From contig JADLGB010000202.1 in NCBI GenBank assembly GCA_020849535.1, positions 1 through 42,299 of the forward strand: a stretch of DNA of 42,299 nucleotides. The letters run 5' to 3'. Below are positions 24,578-32,251 of the stretch, piece after piece. The translations under genes and the position numbers were made by a program. Under the pieces are notes generated by a model. The model was given only the letters and a program-made list of their open reading frames with translations, did not search any database and was not told the DNA's origin. This DNA comes from Candidatus Hydrogenedentota bacterium (GTDB taxonomy: Bacteria > Hydrogenedentota > Hydrogenedentia > Hydrogenedentales > SLHB01). Each line of letters opens with the position of its first letter. Position 1 is the first letter of the stretch.

Positions 24578-25435
24578 CTATGGGCTTGTTGAAGGGTTCT
24601 TCGATGCTGCCGGCGGTCCTTCCGCCTCCGCCGCCTTCGCGGGTTGCGCGGCCAGCCAGCGTTCCCATTCGGCCGCGGCCGCCAAGCGCGTCTCCCGGGA
24701 CGCCCAAGGGTCAAAGGGCACGGGCGTGACACCAAGAGTTGCCAGCATGCGGAGCGACGCGATCCGCGTCCCAAGGTAGGTATCGGAAAGCCCCCGGACC
24801 AGGGCGGGTATGGCGGAAGCACTGTCGGAGGCGATTCGCTTCTCCGCTTCGGCGCGCACCGCTGGGTCCGGATGCGATAGCAGTTCCAGAAGTCCGTCTT
24901 TGCCCTGTACGACCGCCTCCTGCAGCGCGCGTTCCACCACCTGCGCGGGGGTCTCGATGGGTTTCACGACGGGGGCCACATTGGCATTCAGTTTGGTGCG
25001 CGCACCCGCACGCGCGTCCGCCAATGCGTCTTGAAAGACCTCCAGAGGCAGATAACCGGATCGATCGACCATGATCTGTCCGTGGGTATTGAGGAAGATG
25101 GTTCGGGGAAGCGTTCCGGCATCGTACGCCAGGGCGACGCGGGGATCCTTTTCCACATCAACGCGAACGCACACAAACTCGGCGAGCCCCTGCGCAATTT
25201 CCCGGTTCGAATACACGTCTTCGTCCATCTTCTTGCACCAAACGCACCACTCCGCGACGAAATCGATGAGCACGGGTTTGCCTTCGGACTTGGCCGCGGC
25301 GATGCCTTCATCATAGGAATTGAACCACAAGGTGGAGGGCTCGGGCTGTGCGAAAACTGGGCACACCGCGATCGCGCAGAGAAACGCCACGCGAGAAATC
25401 AGTCGCCGGGTTCGCTCAGCCACCGCTGGAAACAC
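24578..25435 (-). CDS. Secreted thioredoxin-fold protein with HEAT-like tail
   Basis: A 285-residue exported protein. A signal peptide (about 11-30, SRVAFLCAIAVCPVFAQ) precedes a thioredoxin-like domain of the DsbD-C/thioredoxin_7 kind, with the redox motif Cys64-Val-Trp-Cys67 in AEWCVWCKKMDEDVYSN and a cis-Pro in GTLPRTIFLN. Residues about 185-245 look like one or two HEAT repeats (LLELLSHPDPAVRAEAEKRI, ALVRGLSDTYLGTR). The start GTG 25435 has AGGAGG nine bases upstream and overlaps the preceding gene by 20 bases. It is the last gene of the MoxR operon. It probably reduces or isomerises thiols of an extracytoplasmic partner; the Cys-rich neighbours are candidates. Confidence 0.9.
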   Translation of the reverse strand: MFPAVAERTRRLISRVAFLCAIAVCPVFAQPEPSTLWFNSYDEGIAAAKSEGKPVLIDFVAEWCVWCKKMDEDVYSNREIAQGLAEFVCVRVDVEKDPRVALAYDAGTLPRTIFLNTHGQIMVDRSGYLPLEVFQDALADARAGARTKLNANVAPVVKPIETPAQVVERALQEAVVQGKDGLLELLSHPDPAVRAEAEKRIASDSASAIPALVRGLSDTYLGTRIASLRMLATLGVTPVPFDPWASRETRLAAAAEWERWLAAQPAKAAEAEGPPAASKNPSTSP

Positions 25436-26414
25436 GCGAAAGGCCCTCCTCGTCGTCCTTCTCGATGGGATAATTGCGCTCCACCTGTTTCAGCCGCAGT
25501 TCATCCACCAGTTTCGCCATGGCGGGGTCGTCGGGTACGTCCTCCAAGAGCAGCGTCGTCGAACTATCCGCGACGACCGCCTGCCCATCCACGAAGCGAA
25601 GATCCAACCACCCCACGGACTTTCCCTTGTCGGTCACGTAGGCAATATGCGAGCGATTCACCTGAAGGGGCGTTCCGGTGGGCTGCTCCACATCGCCACC
25701 AATGATGAGATCCACTTCGAAGAAACGTTCCGCCAAAGCTTTCATCGAGGTCTCGTCCACAAAGGCCAGAAGGACTATCAGGTCGCTGGCTTTCGTGACT
25801 TCGGGAAGTACTTCCGCCAGCGCCTCGGCTGGGGCCGTGACTTGAACGCCCGCGCCGAGTTCATCGGGCGGAATCGTGCTCTCTACGATTCCAACTATCC
25901 CCACCCGATATCCATTGCTCAGGGTTTTCACACGAAACGCCGGGAAGATTCGCTCGCCTGCCTCGTCTCGCACGTTTGCTGATATCAAAAAGGCATGGCC
26001 GTCTCGCAGGGTGCACAGTTGTTCCGCTGAAAGCGAGGCCTCTCGCGCGCCCACGTTGACGGCATCGTACCCCATGGCAGCATAGCCTTTGAGGATGTAC
26101 TCCAGCTCCAGAATCTCCCACTCCCGAGGACCTGCGGTGACATCCCCCGCGTCAACCAGAATGGCGTCCGCGGTTCGCTTGGAATCGAGATACGTCTTTC
26201 TTCGCGCGATCCCCCCCGCGACGCCCTGCACGCAGTTGCACGGGCTGATATGGCCGCGCATATCACAGGTGTAGAAGACGGACAAGGCCTCCGGCGGCTC
26301 AGTCGCGGCGGCCGGCGTGGCGTCCGGAGTACATCCCGCGCCAACAACGGTGGCTACGAAGACTCCAGTGATTAGAATGGCGCACGATGCGCCGCTGATG
26401 CGCGCGATTTTCAT
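25416..26414 (-). CDS. Lipoprotein of the metallophosphatase/5'-nucleotidase type
   Basis: A 332-residue lipoprotein (lipobox VVGAGC, Cys28). The mature part follows the layout of the calcineurin-like N-terminal domain of UshA-type proteins: VFYTCDMRGHISPCN at 47-60, GGIARRKTYL, LVDAGDVTAG at about 87-96, YDAVNVGAREASL, and IVLLAFVDETSM. Several canonical metal ligands are replaced or absent (the usual DxHG is DMRGH and the GNHE-like motif is not intact), so hydrolase activity is doubtful. Instead it has Cys50, Cys59 and Cys61, a PCNC motif seen in a branch of these proteins. It starts eight bases after the DUF4159 gene and overlaps the thioredoxin gene. Confidence 0.75.
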   Translation of the reverse strand: MKIARISGASCAILITGVFVATVVGAGCTPDATPAAATEPPEALSVFYTCDMRGHISPCNCVQGVAGGIARRKTYLDSKRTADAILVDAGDVTAGPREWEILELEYILKGYAAMGYDAVNVGAREASLSAEQLCTLRDGHAFLISANVRDEAGERIFPAFRVKTLSNGYRVGIVGIVESTIPPDELGAGVQVTAPAEALAEVLPEVTKASDLIVLLAFVDETSMKALAERFFEVDLIIGGDVEQPTGTPLQVNRSHIAYVTDKGKSVGWLDLRFVDGQAVVADSSTTLLLEDVPDDPAMAKLVDELRLKQVERNYPIEKDDEEGLSRVSSGG

Positions 26415-26421
26415 GTGGTGC

Positions 26422-27093
26422 TCAATGGGTCAATGCGTACGTGATGATGTTGGTGTTGACGTCCTTGGAATTCTTCACTTCGTTTCCGCCGCAACAACAG
26501 CACCCCTGCACGTTGCCCGTATCATTCAGGCCTTCGGAGGAGTATATCAGGACGATGCGGCCGTCCAGTTCGAGTCCTTCCAGGAGGGTCGTCCCGCCGT
26601 TCTTCAGGTTGATGCGTTCGATGTTGAACACGGTCTTGAACAGGGGATGCTCCATGGGAATCTTGTGTAGTTCCTTATCTGGGAAGATCGCCTTGAATTC
26701 GCGCCGGAACGAGCGGTCCCACTCGCGCGATGAACAGCCTGCGGACGCGAGGAGGAAGCCGCCCCGGGTCAGGTAGGACTTGAGCATGGTGCGCTCTTCT
26801 TCAAACAGTGTGAACTCGCCCTCTCCGGTCATCACGGCGAAGGGATAATTGAACACCGCCTCGGCCGAGAGTTTGACCGGAGTGAAGTCGGAATCGGCAT
26901 CGACCTGGGTCACGTCGCGGACTTCATCCAGGAACTTCGCGCTGAAACACCGCGAGGATCTCGATCCGGCGTAAATCAGATTCGCGCACTGGACCAAATC
27001 GTCGCGCGAAGGCGCGGCCGTATCCGCGGCGCCCAGGAGGGCGGCGCCCGCCGTCACAAGTACCGCAACCTGTATCATTCGCGGGATTCTCAT
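26422..27093 (-). CDS. Exported DUF4159 protein with a four-cysteine run
   Basis: A 223-residue exported protein. The signal peptide is about 6-23. The DUF4159 region is clear: FTPVKLSAEAVFNYPFAVMT, ERTMLKSYLTRGGFLLASAG, SREWDRSFRREFKAIFP and IPMEHPLF. It resembles a catalytically poor glutamine-amidotransferase-like fold. Near the C-terminus, QGCCCCGGNEV carries four adjacent cysteines (198-201), encoded without a tandem repeat. Its ATG overlaps the DUF4175 stop (ATGA). In other phyla DUF4159 genes are found with MoxR/DUF58/BatA clusters as here; a function is not established. Confidence 0.85.
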   Translation of the reverse strand: MRIPRMIQVAVLVTAGAALLGAADTAAPSRDDLVQCANLIYAGSRSSRCFSAKFLDEVRDVTQVDADSDFTPVKLSAEAVFNYPFAVMTGEGEFTLFEEERTMLKSYLTRGGFLLASAGCSSREWDRSFRREFKAIFPDKELHKIPMEHPLFKTVFNIERINLKNGGTTLLEGLELDGRIVLIYSSEGLNDTGNVQGCCCCGGNEVKNSKDVNTNIITYALTH

Positions 27094-29936
27094 TGCTGCT
27101 CCTCAGCCAGGCTCCGGAAATAGGCCTCAATCAGAGCCCGGTACTCCTCGACCACGTGCTCTCCGCTGCCCGCATCCATCGCGAGGGTGTCGCTCTTCGT
27201 GGTCGCCAGTTCCTCGAAACTACCTGCCATGCCACCCGACGCCTCGGGCGCTGCTTGTGTATCATGGGCACGCACCGCGCTCGCGCGGCTCTCTTTCGGT
27301 TGCGCCTTTCCGAAGGATTCAGACCCATACAGGTCGAACGGAACAGAGCTCGACGCCATGCCGCCCCCTTGCCCCGACGCGCCCATGCCCGGAAAAGAAC
27401 CGCTCTTCCCCAGGCTCTTCGAGAGCTGCCCCAGCGTATTGCCGGGGTCAATTGACATCTGCACCTTCAAGCGCAGCTCGCATTGGCTGCTGCCCTCGCC
27501 CTGGGCCGCATTGCAGAACGCGATCATGGATTCCAGATCCTCCAGCGCCTTCTTCGCGTCTGCGTGGCCGGCGGGCGCCTTGGCGGCATTGAGGTTTCCG
27601 GAAGCGCTATCCATGGTGCCGGGAATCTGCAGGGTCTCAATGCCGTCGGCAATGCCCCGGGCATCTTCGGCAACCTGGGGATAGTCCTTTTCGACTTCGT
27701 CGGCGTGCTGCCGTAGTTGGTCGCGAATCTGCTCGAGCGCCTCACGGATCTCCTGTTGCGCCTCCGCCAACTCCTTCATGCGAATCTGCTGGTCCAGATC
27801 GGGACTCTGCACGTCCTTGTATGTCCGCGCCTGACGCTCCAGCATCTGCTGGCTGCCATACAACTGCTTGAACTGTTCCACATCGTTGAGCAGCTTGTAG
27901 ATGTTCTGCAGGTCTTCATTGGCTTGCTGTATCTGCTCCTGAAACTCCTGCGAAGTGCGGCCTAGTTGTTCCAGTGCGTTCTCTTGATGCTGCTGCGCCT
28001 GGGCCAGCGCTTGCTGGCCGGCTTCGCCCTTACCGGTCTCGGCCTCGCTCATGCGCTCCTGTCCCGCCATCATCTCCTTCTGGGCCTGTTCCAGGTGTTC
28101 GGCGAACTCCTGCAACGACTTCTTGTAGTCCTCTTCAATATCGAAGACAGCAGGGTCTTGCGCTTGTGCACGCATCTCCTCGGCGAGCTTCGACGCCTGC
28201 GCGGCGAGGTCTGCCTGGCCTTCGCGCGCCTTCTCCAACGTACGGCGCTCACCGGGGGTGAGTTCTCCACTCTGCGTCATGCGCTCCTGCAGGGCGCGTG
28301 TTTCCGCTTCCAGCTTCTCCTGGGCCGCGGCGATCGATTCGATCCGGGAGAGCATCGCGTCGTACTTCTCCTTGAGATCGTCCGCGGTCATCTGCTCCTG
28401 CATGAAATCGCGGTAGGCTTCGGCGGAAATGATGGCGATCTGGTAGGCCGGCGTGGCCGCCGTCTGAGGCGCTGTGGGCAGGGTGTCCGTCACCGTTGCG
28501 TAATACTCGATGATGTCGCCAGGCCTCACACCGAGGTCACCGAGATCCAGCATCTCGGTCACGCTGGTGAATATCTCGGAGCCGCTGCCCTGGTAGATCT
28601 CCTTGAGATCGTCGGGCGAGGCATTCAGATTGCGGTACAACGAGATGTTCTTCAGACCCAGGTCGTCGCGCGCTTCCAGGACCAGCGGGATCTTGGCGTC
28701 CGGAATTGCGAAGGCGTGCTTGCCCGGCGACACGAAGGCGATCTCGGGCCGCTTGTCAGGCAGGACTTCGATCATTCCCTTGAACGCGTCGCTGCTCTCG
28801 ATACCTTCCACATCCAGCAGTTTGGCCGAAATGGAGTCCCCCTCATCCAGCAGAAACTCCACGCTCGCCGTGGTGCTTTCAGCATTCGGCGTGAGCGCAA
28901 GCTGCCTCTGCCCCAGGGACACGGGCCCGCCTTTCAACGGACGATTCGACGTGAACTCCAACCGCGCTTTGGTGCCCGCGTAACCCGCGAGGGTCGCGTT
29001 GTCCTTCGCCAGCAGGCGGGACTTGGAAGGCAGGTTTGTGTACTCGGGATACGTGTAGGTCACCGACACGGAATCGATGCGCGGGATCTTGCTCAAGGTC
29101 AGCGGATAGCGCTTGCTGCGGCCGCGCGGAATGCTCGCGTAGTAGACGAGGCTGTTCTGCACGTTCTGAATCGTCTGGTAGAACGTTCCGTCTCCGGCGT
29201 CCAGCATGGCCATCTCGCCCACGCGCTCGCCCTCTTCATTCTCCAGGACAAGACTCATCTCGGCCGGCTTTCTTCCGCCTGCGGCCACGCGAATGACTTG
29301 GTTGGACCCATACTCGACCGTCACGCCGGCAGGGTCCACGATCAGCGAAGTTGGACTGTACGGGGGATGGTCCCCCCACGGTTCCAGATATCGCGGCACG
29401 ATGGCGGCGAAGACCCCCGCGAAAAGAAACGTCACGGTGGCGGCCGCGATGATTAGCGCCAGGAGGAGTTTCGATTCCGTACGGAGGGTTGGCGGCCGCA
29501 GGGTGTCGGTGCTCTCAATGATGGAGGTCTTCTCGGCGGCGAGGGAGATTTCATGCGACATCAACTCACTGGAAACCTCGGGGCGCACGGGCCCGCTGAG
29601 GACTTCTTCGAAGTCAATGGCATTGATGAGGTCGTTGTCGAGGTTGGGCGCGCCTTGCTCCACCAGGCGGGCCACGAGCCGTCTTTCCGAGCGCGAACGG
29701 ACCTGGGAGCGATAGGTGCCCACAGCCACGGCAAAGACGAGGACAAGGTACAACGCGGCCAGCATGATGCGTATCTGCGCGGGCAGGATGAACAGCAGGT
29801 CAGCATAGACCAGGATCAGCGCGCCGAGCACGGCGGTCCACAGCGCGCGCACCACTGCGAGCTTGCCGATGCGGCGGCGGCGCAACAACGCGAACGCGTG
29901 CAGTTTCTGCTCGAGAGTTAATACGTCACTGGTCAT
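27090..29936 (-). CDS. Giant membrane coiled-coil protein, DUF4175-like
   Basis: A 948-residue protein. The first 190 residues hold a membrane hairpin (about 24-75) and another helix (about 160-185). An extracytoplasmic stretch of Ig-like beta segments follows (about 200-510; PRIDSVSVTYTYPEYTN, RPEIAFVSPGKHAF, IIEYYATVTDT). Then comes a long Gln/Glu/Ala-rich coiled coil (about 525-790) with HLEQAQKEMMAGQERMSEAE. The last 100 residues are Gly/Ser-rich. This plan matches the DUF4175 type found in MoxR operons. It could be a long periplasmic tether or scaffold. It starts 60 bases after the VWA gene, the largest gap in the operon, without a strong ribosome site. Confidence 0.82.
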   Translation of the reverse strand: MTSDVLTLEQKLHAFALLRRRRIGKLAVVRALWTAVLGALILVYADLLFILPAQIRIMLAALYLVLVFAVAVGTYRSQVRSRSERRLVARLVEQGAPNLDNDLINAIDFEEVLSGPVRPEVSSELMSHEISLAAEKTSIIESTDTLRPPTLRTESKLLLALIIAAATVTFLFAGVFAAIVPRYLEPWGDHPPYSPTSLIVDPAGVTVEYGSNQVIRVAAGGRKPAEMSLVLENEEGERVGEMAMLDAGDGTFYQTIQNVQNSLVYYASIPRGRSKRYPLTLSKIPRIDSVSVTYTYPEYTNLPSKSRLLAKDNATLAGYAGTKARLEFTSNRPLKGGPVSLGQRQLALTPNAESTTASVEFLLDEGDSISAKLLDVEGIESSDAFKGMIEVLPDKRPEIAFVSPGKHAFAIPDAKIPLVLEARDDLGLKNISLYRNLNASPDDLKEIYQGSGSEIFTSVTEMLDLGDLGVRPGDIIEYYATVTDTLPTAPQTAATPAYQIAIISAEAYRDFMQEQMTADDLKEKYDAMLSRIESIAAAQEKLEAETRALQERMTQSGELTPGERRTLEKAREGQADLAAQASKLAEEMRAQAQDPAVFDIEEDYKKSLQEFAEHLEQAQKEMMAGQERMSEAETGKGEAGQQALAQAQQHQENALEQLGRTSQEFQEQIQQANEDLQNIYKLLNDVEQFKQLYGSQQMLERQARTYKDVQSPDLDQQIRMKELAEAQQEIREALEQIRDQLRQHADEVEKDYPQVAEDARGIADGIETLQIPGTMDSASGNLNAAKAPAGHADAKKALEDLESMIAFCNAAQGEGSSQCELRLKVQMSIDPGNTLGQLSKSLGKSGSFPGMGASGQGGGMASSSVPFDLYGSESFGKAQPKESRASAVRAHDTQAAPEASGGMAGSFEELATTKSDTLAMDAGSGEHVVEEYRALIEAYFRSLAEEQQ

Positions 29937-29996
29937 GAAGCGCGGCCTGATGCCTGTCTTCCGAAATAGGGTCGTATCGTCACCATCTCTACTCTA

Positions 29997-32249
29997 TCAC
30001 ACGAGACCGGTCCTGCGGCGGGCGAGCCATTCCAACGCTAAGAGACCGATCAGCGCGCTGAAAACCTCCATGGTGTCCCAGGCGTCCGTGGGCTTTTGCT
30101 CTTTGCGAGCCGCCCTCTCAAAAGCCTCGACCAACTGCGGAACCTCAGAAAGCTGGTCGAGCGTCAAGGTATCTCCGCCGGTGGTATGCGAGATCCGCTG
30201 CAAGGCATCCGGGTTGGCGGCGACGAATCTACTTTCAATGCTATCCGCGTAAACTGTAAACCGCTCAGAGGCTTCCCTCGGTTCACCGACGGTGCTGCGG
30301 AGCGTCGCCTCGAATTCGCCCTCCTTCTCGGGCTGATAGTGGGCGGAGTAGGTGCCGGGCGCCTCGTCATCTGGGCTCAAGGCGATTTGGCTGGTGGAAC
30401 CATCGGGCGCCTTCACGGTCACCTCGGGGCTGTAGTCCTGTTGGTCCACGAACTGAGTTCGTACGCTAAACAGAACGCGCTCGCCTACATTGTAGGCGTA
30501 CTGGCTGGTGCGGAAAGAGATTTCCTGGCCGGGAAGGAAATCGGACTCGAAGATGAGCCAACGGATCATCTGGCTCCAGAATCGCTGGTAGATGTCGTCG
30601 TATTCTGCCAAGGCAGGCGGCATGAACGCCCAGCGCCAGAGGCCGGCCGTCCCGATGCTCATGACCTTGCCACGCCCGAACCGCTGGTAGGAAATCGCCG
30701 CAACCTGCGCGCCCAACGCCTCGCTTCCTTCCTCCTGCTGCGCGACGCGCGCCAGGATGACGGACAGCGATTTCTCACTTTCGACTTTCGTGATGCTGAC
30801 GAGGTCGGGCAGCTCACGCAGGATCAGATCGGGCGCCAACGGCCTTCCAAATGCGAAGAGAGGACTGTCCAGTCCCTCGGGTGTGAGTTCGATGCGCGCA
30901 TGCCGCAGGGTTTCGTCGCTCCACTCCACCGGTTCCAATGACGAGAGCACGGCATTGTCCTGCTCGTAGGCACGGCCTCTCGAGAACACGATGCTGCCGC
31001 CGCGATCGATCAGGTAGGCGCGCAAGAGCGCAAGCTGTTCCGACGAAAGCAGGGTGTCGATGTCCTTCCCGAAGATGAGGCAGTCGTATCGATAGAGTTC
31101 GTCCTTGCTGGCGGGCAAGTGCACGCCTTGCGTCACCGTAGCCTTGGTGGCCGGGTCGCTGCCGGGCTTCTCCGCGATCGCGAAGGCCTTGTCCGGGGTA
31201 AGCTGGAACACCGAAGTGACTTCGAGATTGGGGTCTTTTTGCAGGGCGCGCAAGAGAAACTTGCTGTCCCAATACGGTTTGGCCTCGACCAGGAGCACCC
31301 GGCTCTTTTCATCGACCACCCGCGCGAAAACTGTGCGGGAGTTGTTTCCCGTGTCCGCCTCGTCGGGAAGCGGGTCCACGCGAACCGCGTAGCGGAACAC
31401 GCCCTTGGCGTCCTCCTGGACGGGGAAGTCCACGGAAACGGCGTTCCCCTTCAGCATGACCTGCTGCGCTCCTACATATTCATCCTCCCGGTACAGGTTG
31501 ACCTTCGCGTAGAAGCCGCTATAACCGGATTGCGACAGGCTGACTTTCAACGACGCTGGCTGCTTCACAAAAAGGAAGTTCTGGCTCAGGCGCGCTGTCA
31601 CAAAGAGGTCCTTCGTCTGGGTATCGCTGCCCACGGGAACCGTCCAGACGGGAGTCCGCGTGCCCTTAAGGTGAATCGCGGCTTGCTCGAGATTGCCCCC
31701 GGCGTTATCGCGGCCATCGGAGATTAGGAGCATGCCCGCCACCGGGTGCGAAGCGATCGAACCGGTGCTTTGGATCAAAGCCTCGTTCAGATCGGTCGCG
31801 GTACCTTGAGGCTCCGCGGGGTCCAGAATCTTGTCGAGGGAGACTTCGCGCGCTTCCTTTGCGAAGGTGAAGAATCGCACGTCGTACCGGGAAGCCAACC
31901 CGGTAAGCAGTGCCTCCTTGGAGTTCGTCAGGGCGTTTGCGACGGCCCTATACCGGGGCTCGCCGGCGGCATCCGGCGTGCGCATGCTGGCCGAGTTGTC
32001 CGTGACGATCGCGAATACCGGCTTGGCGCCTTGGGCCTGCACGGGTTCCGCGCGCATCGGACGCAGGAGGACGAGGAGTAGTCCGAGCAATGCGGTGAGC
32101 CGAATGGTCGCGAGCAGGGTGCGGCGTATCCAGCCGGCACGGCCTTCGGCCCGCTTGTAGGCCAAGACCACAAGCACTGCCAGCACCGCACCGAGCCCCG
32201 CGATGGCCGGGACGGGGAATGCCGGATCAAATGTCAGGTTCCACGGCAT
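29997..32249 (-). CDS. Membrane protein with VWA domain and glutamine-amidotransferase-like region
   Basis: A 750-residue protein. Two N-terminal helices (about 12-31, 43-63) are followed by a VWA domain with the metal site DNSAS (84-88) and LLISDGRDNAGG. Beta domains (about 210-300) come next, then a class I amidotransferase-like region (VLLVEAKPYWDSKFLLRAL, YDCLIFGKDIDTLL, YLIDRGGSIVFSRG) lacking an evident catalytic Cys. Ig-like segments lead to a C-terminal helix (EVFSALIGLLALEWLARR). I start at ATG 32249, two bases after the previous stop; GAGGCG within that gene's end serves as ribosome site. It probably sits in the membrane beside the BatA-like protein as a paralogous partner. Confidence 0.87.
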   Translation of the reverse strand: MPWNLTFDPAFPVPAIAGLGAVLAVLVVLAYKRAEGRAGWIRRTLLATIRLTALLGLLLVLLRPMRAEPVQAQGAKPVFAIVTDNSASMRTPDAAGEPRYRAVANALTNSKEALLTGLASRYDVRFFTFAKEAREVSLDKILDPAEPQGTATDLNEALIQSTGSIASHPVAGMLLISDGRDNAGGNLEQAAIHLKGTRTPVWTVPVGSDTQTKDLFVTARLSQNFLFVKQPASLKVSLSQSGYSGFYAKVNLYREDEYVGAQQVMLKGNAVSVDFPVQEDAKGVFRYAVRVDPLPDEADTGNNSRTVFARVVDEKSRVLLVEAKPYWDSKFLLRALQKDPNLEVTSVFQLTPDKAFAIAEKPGSDPATKATVTQGVHLPASKDELYRYDCLIFGKDIDTLLSSEQLALLRAYLIDRGGSIVFSRGRAYEQDNAVLSSLEPVEWSDETLRHARIELTPEGLDSPLFAFGRPLAPDLILRELPDLVSITKVESEKSLSVILARVAQQEEGSEALGAQVAAISYQRFGRGKVMSIGTAGLWRWAFMPPALAEYDDIYQRFWSQMIRWLIFESDFLPGQEISFRTSQYAYNVGERVLFSVRTQFVDQQDYSPEVTVKAPDGSTSQIALSPDDEAPGTYSAHYQPEKEGEFEATLRSTVGEPREASERFTVYADSIESRFVAANPDALQRISHTTGGDTLTLDQLSEVPQLVEAFERAARKEQKPTDAWDTMEVFSALIGLLALEWLARRRTGLV

Positions 32250-32251
32250 GG

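Noticed and set aside
27966..29456. A 496-codon plus-strand frame opposite the DUF4175-like gene
   Set aside because: The sequence has antisense-shadow composition (Leu/Arg/His/Val-rich) and no start signal; the minus-strand gene has membrane helices and overlaps its neighbour as operon genes do.
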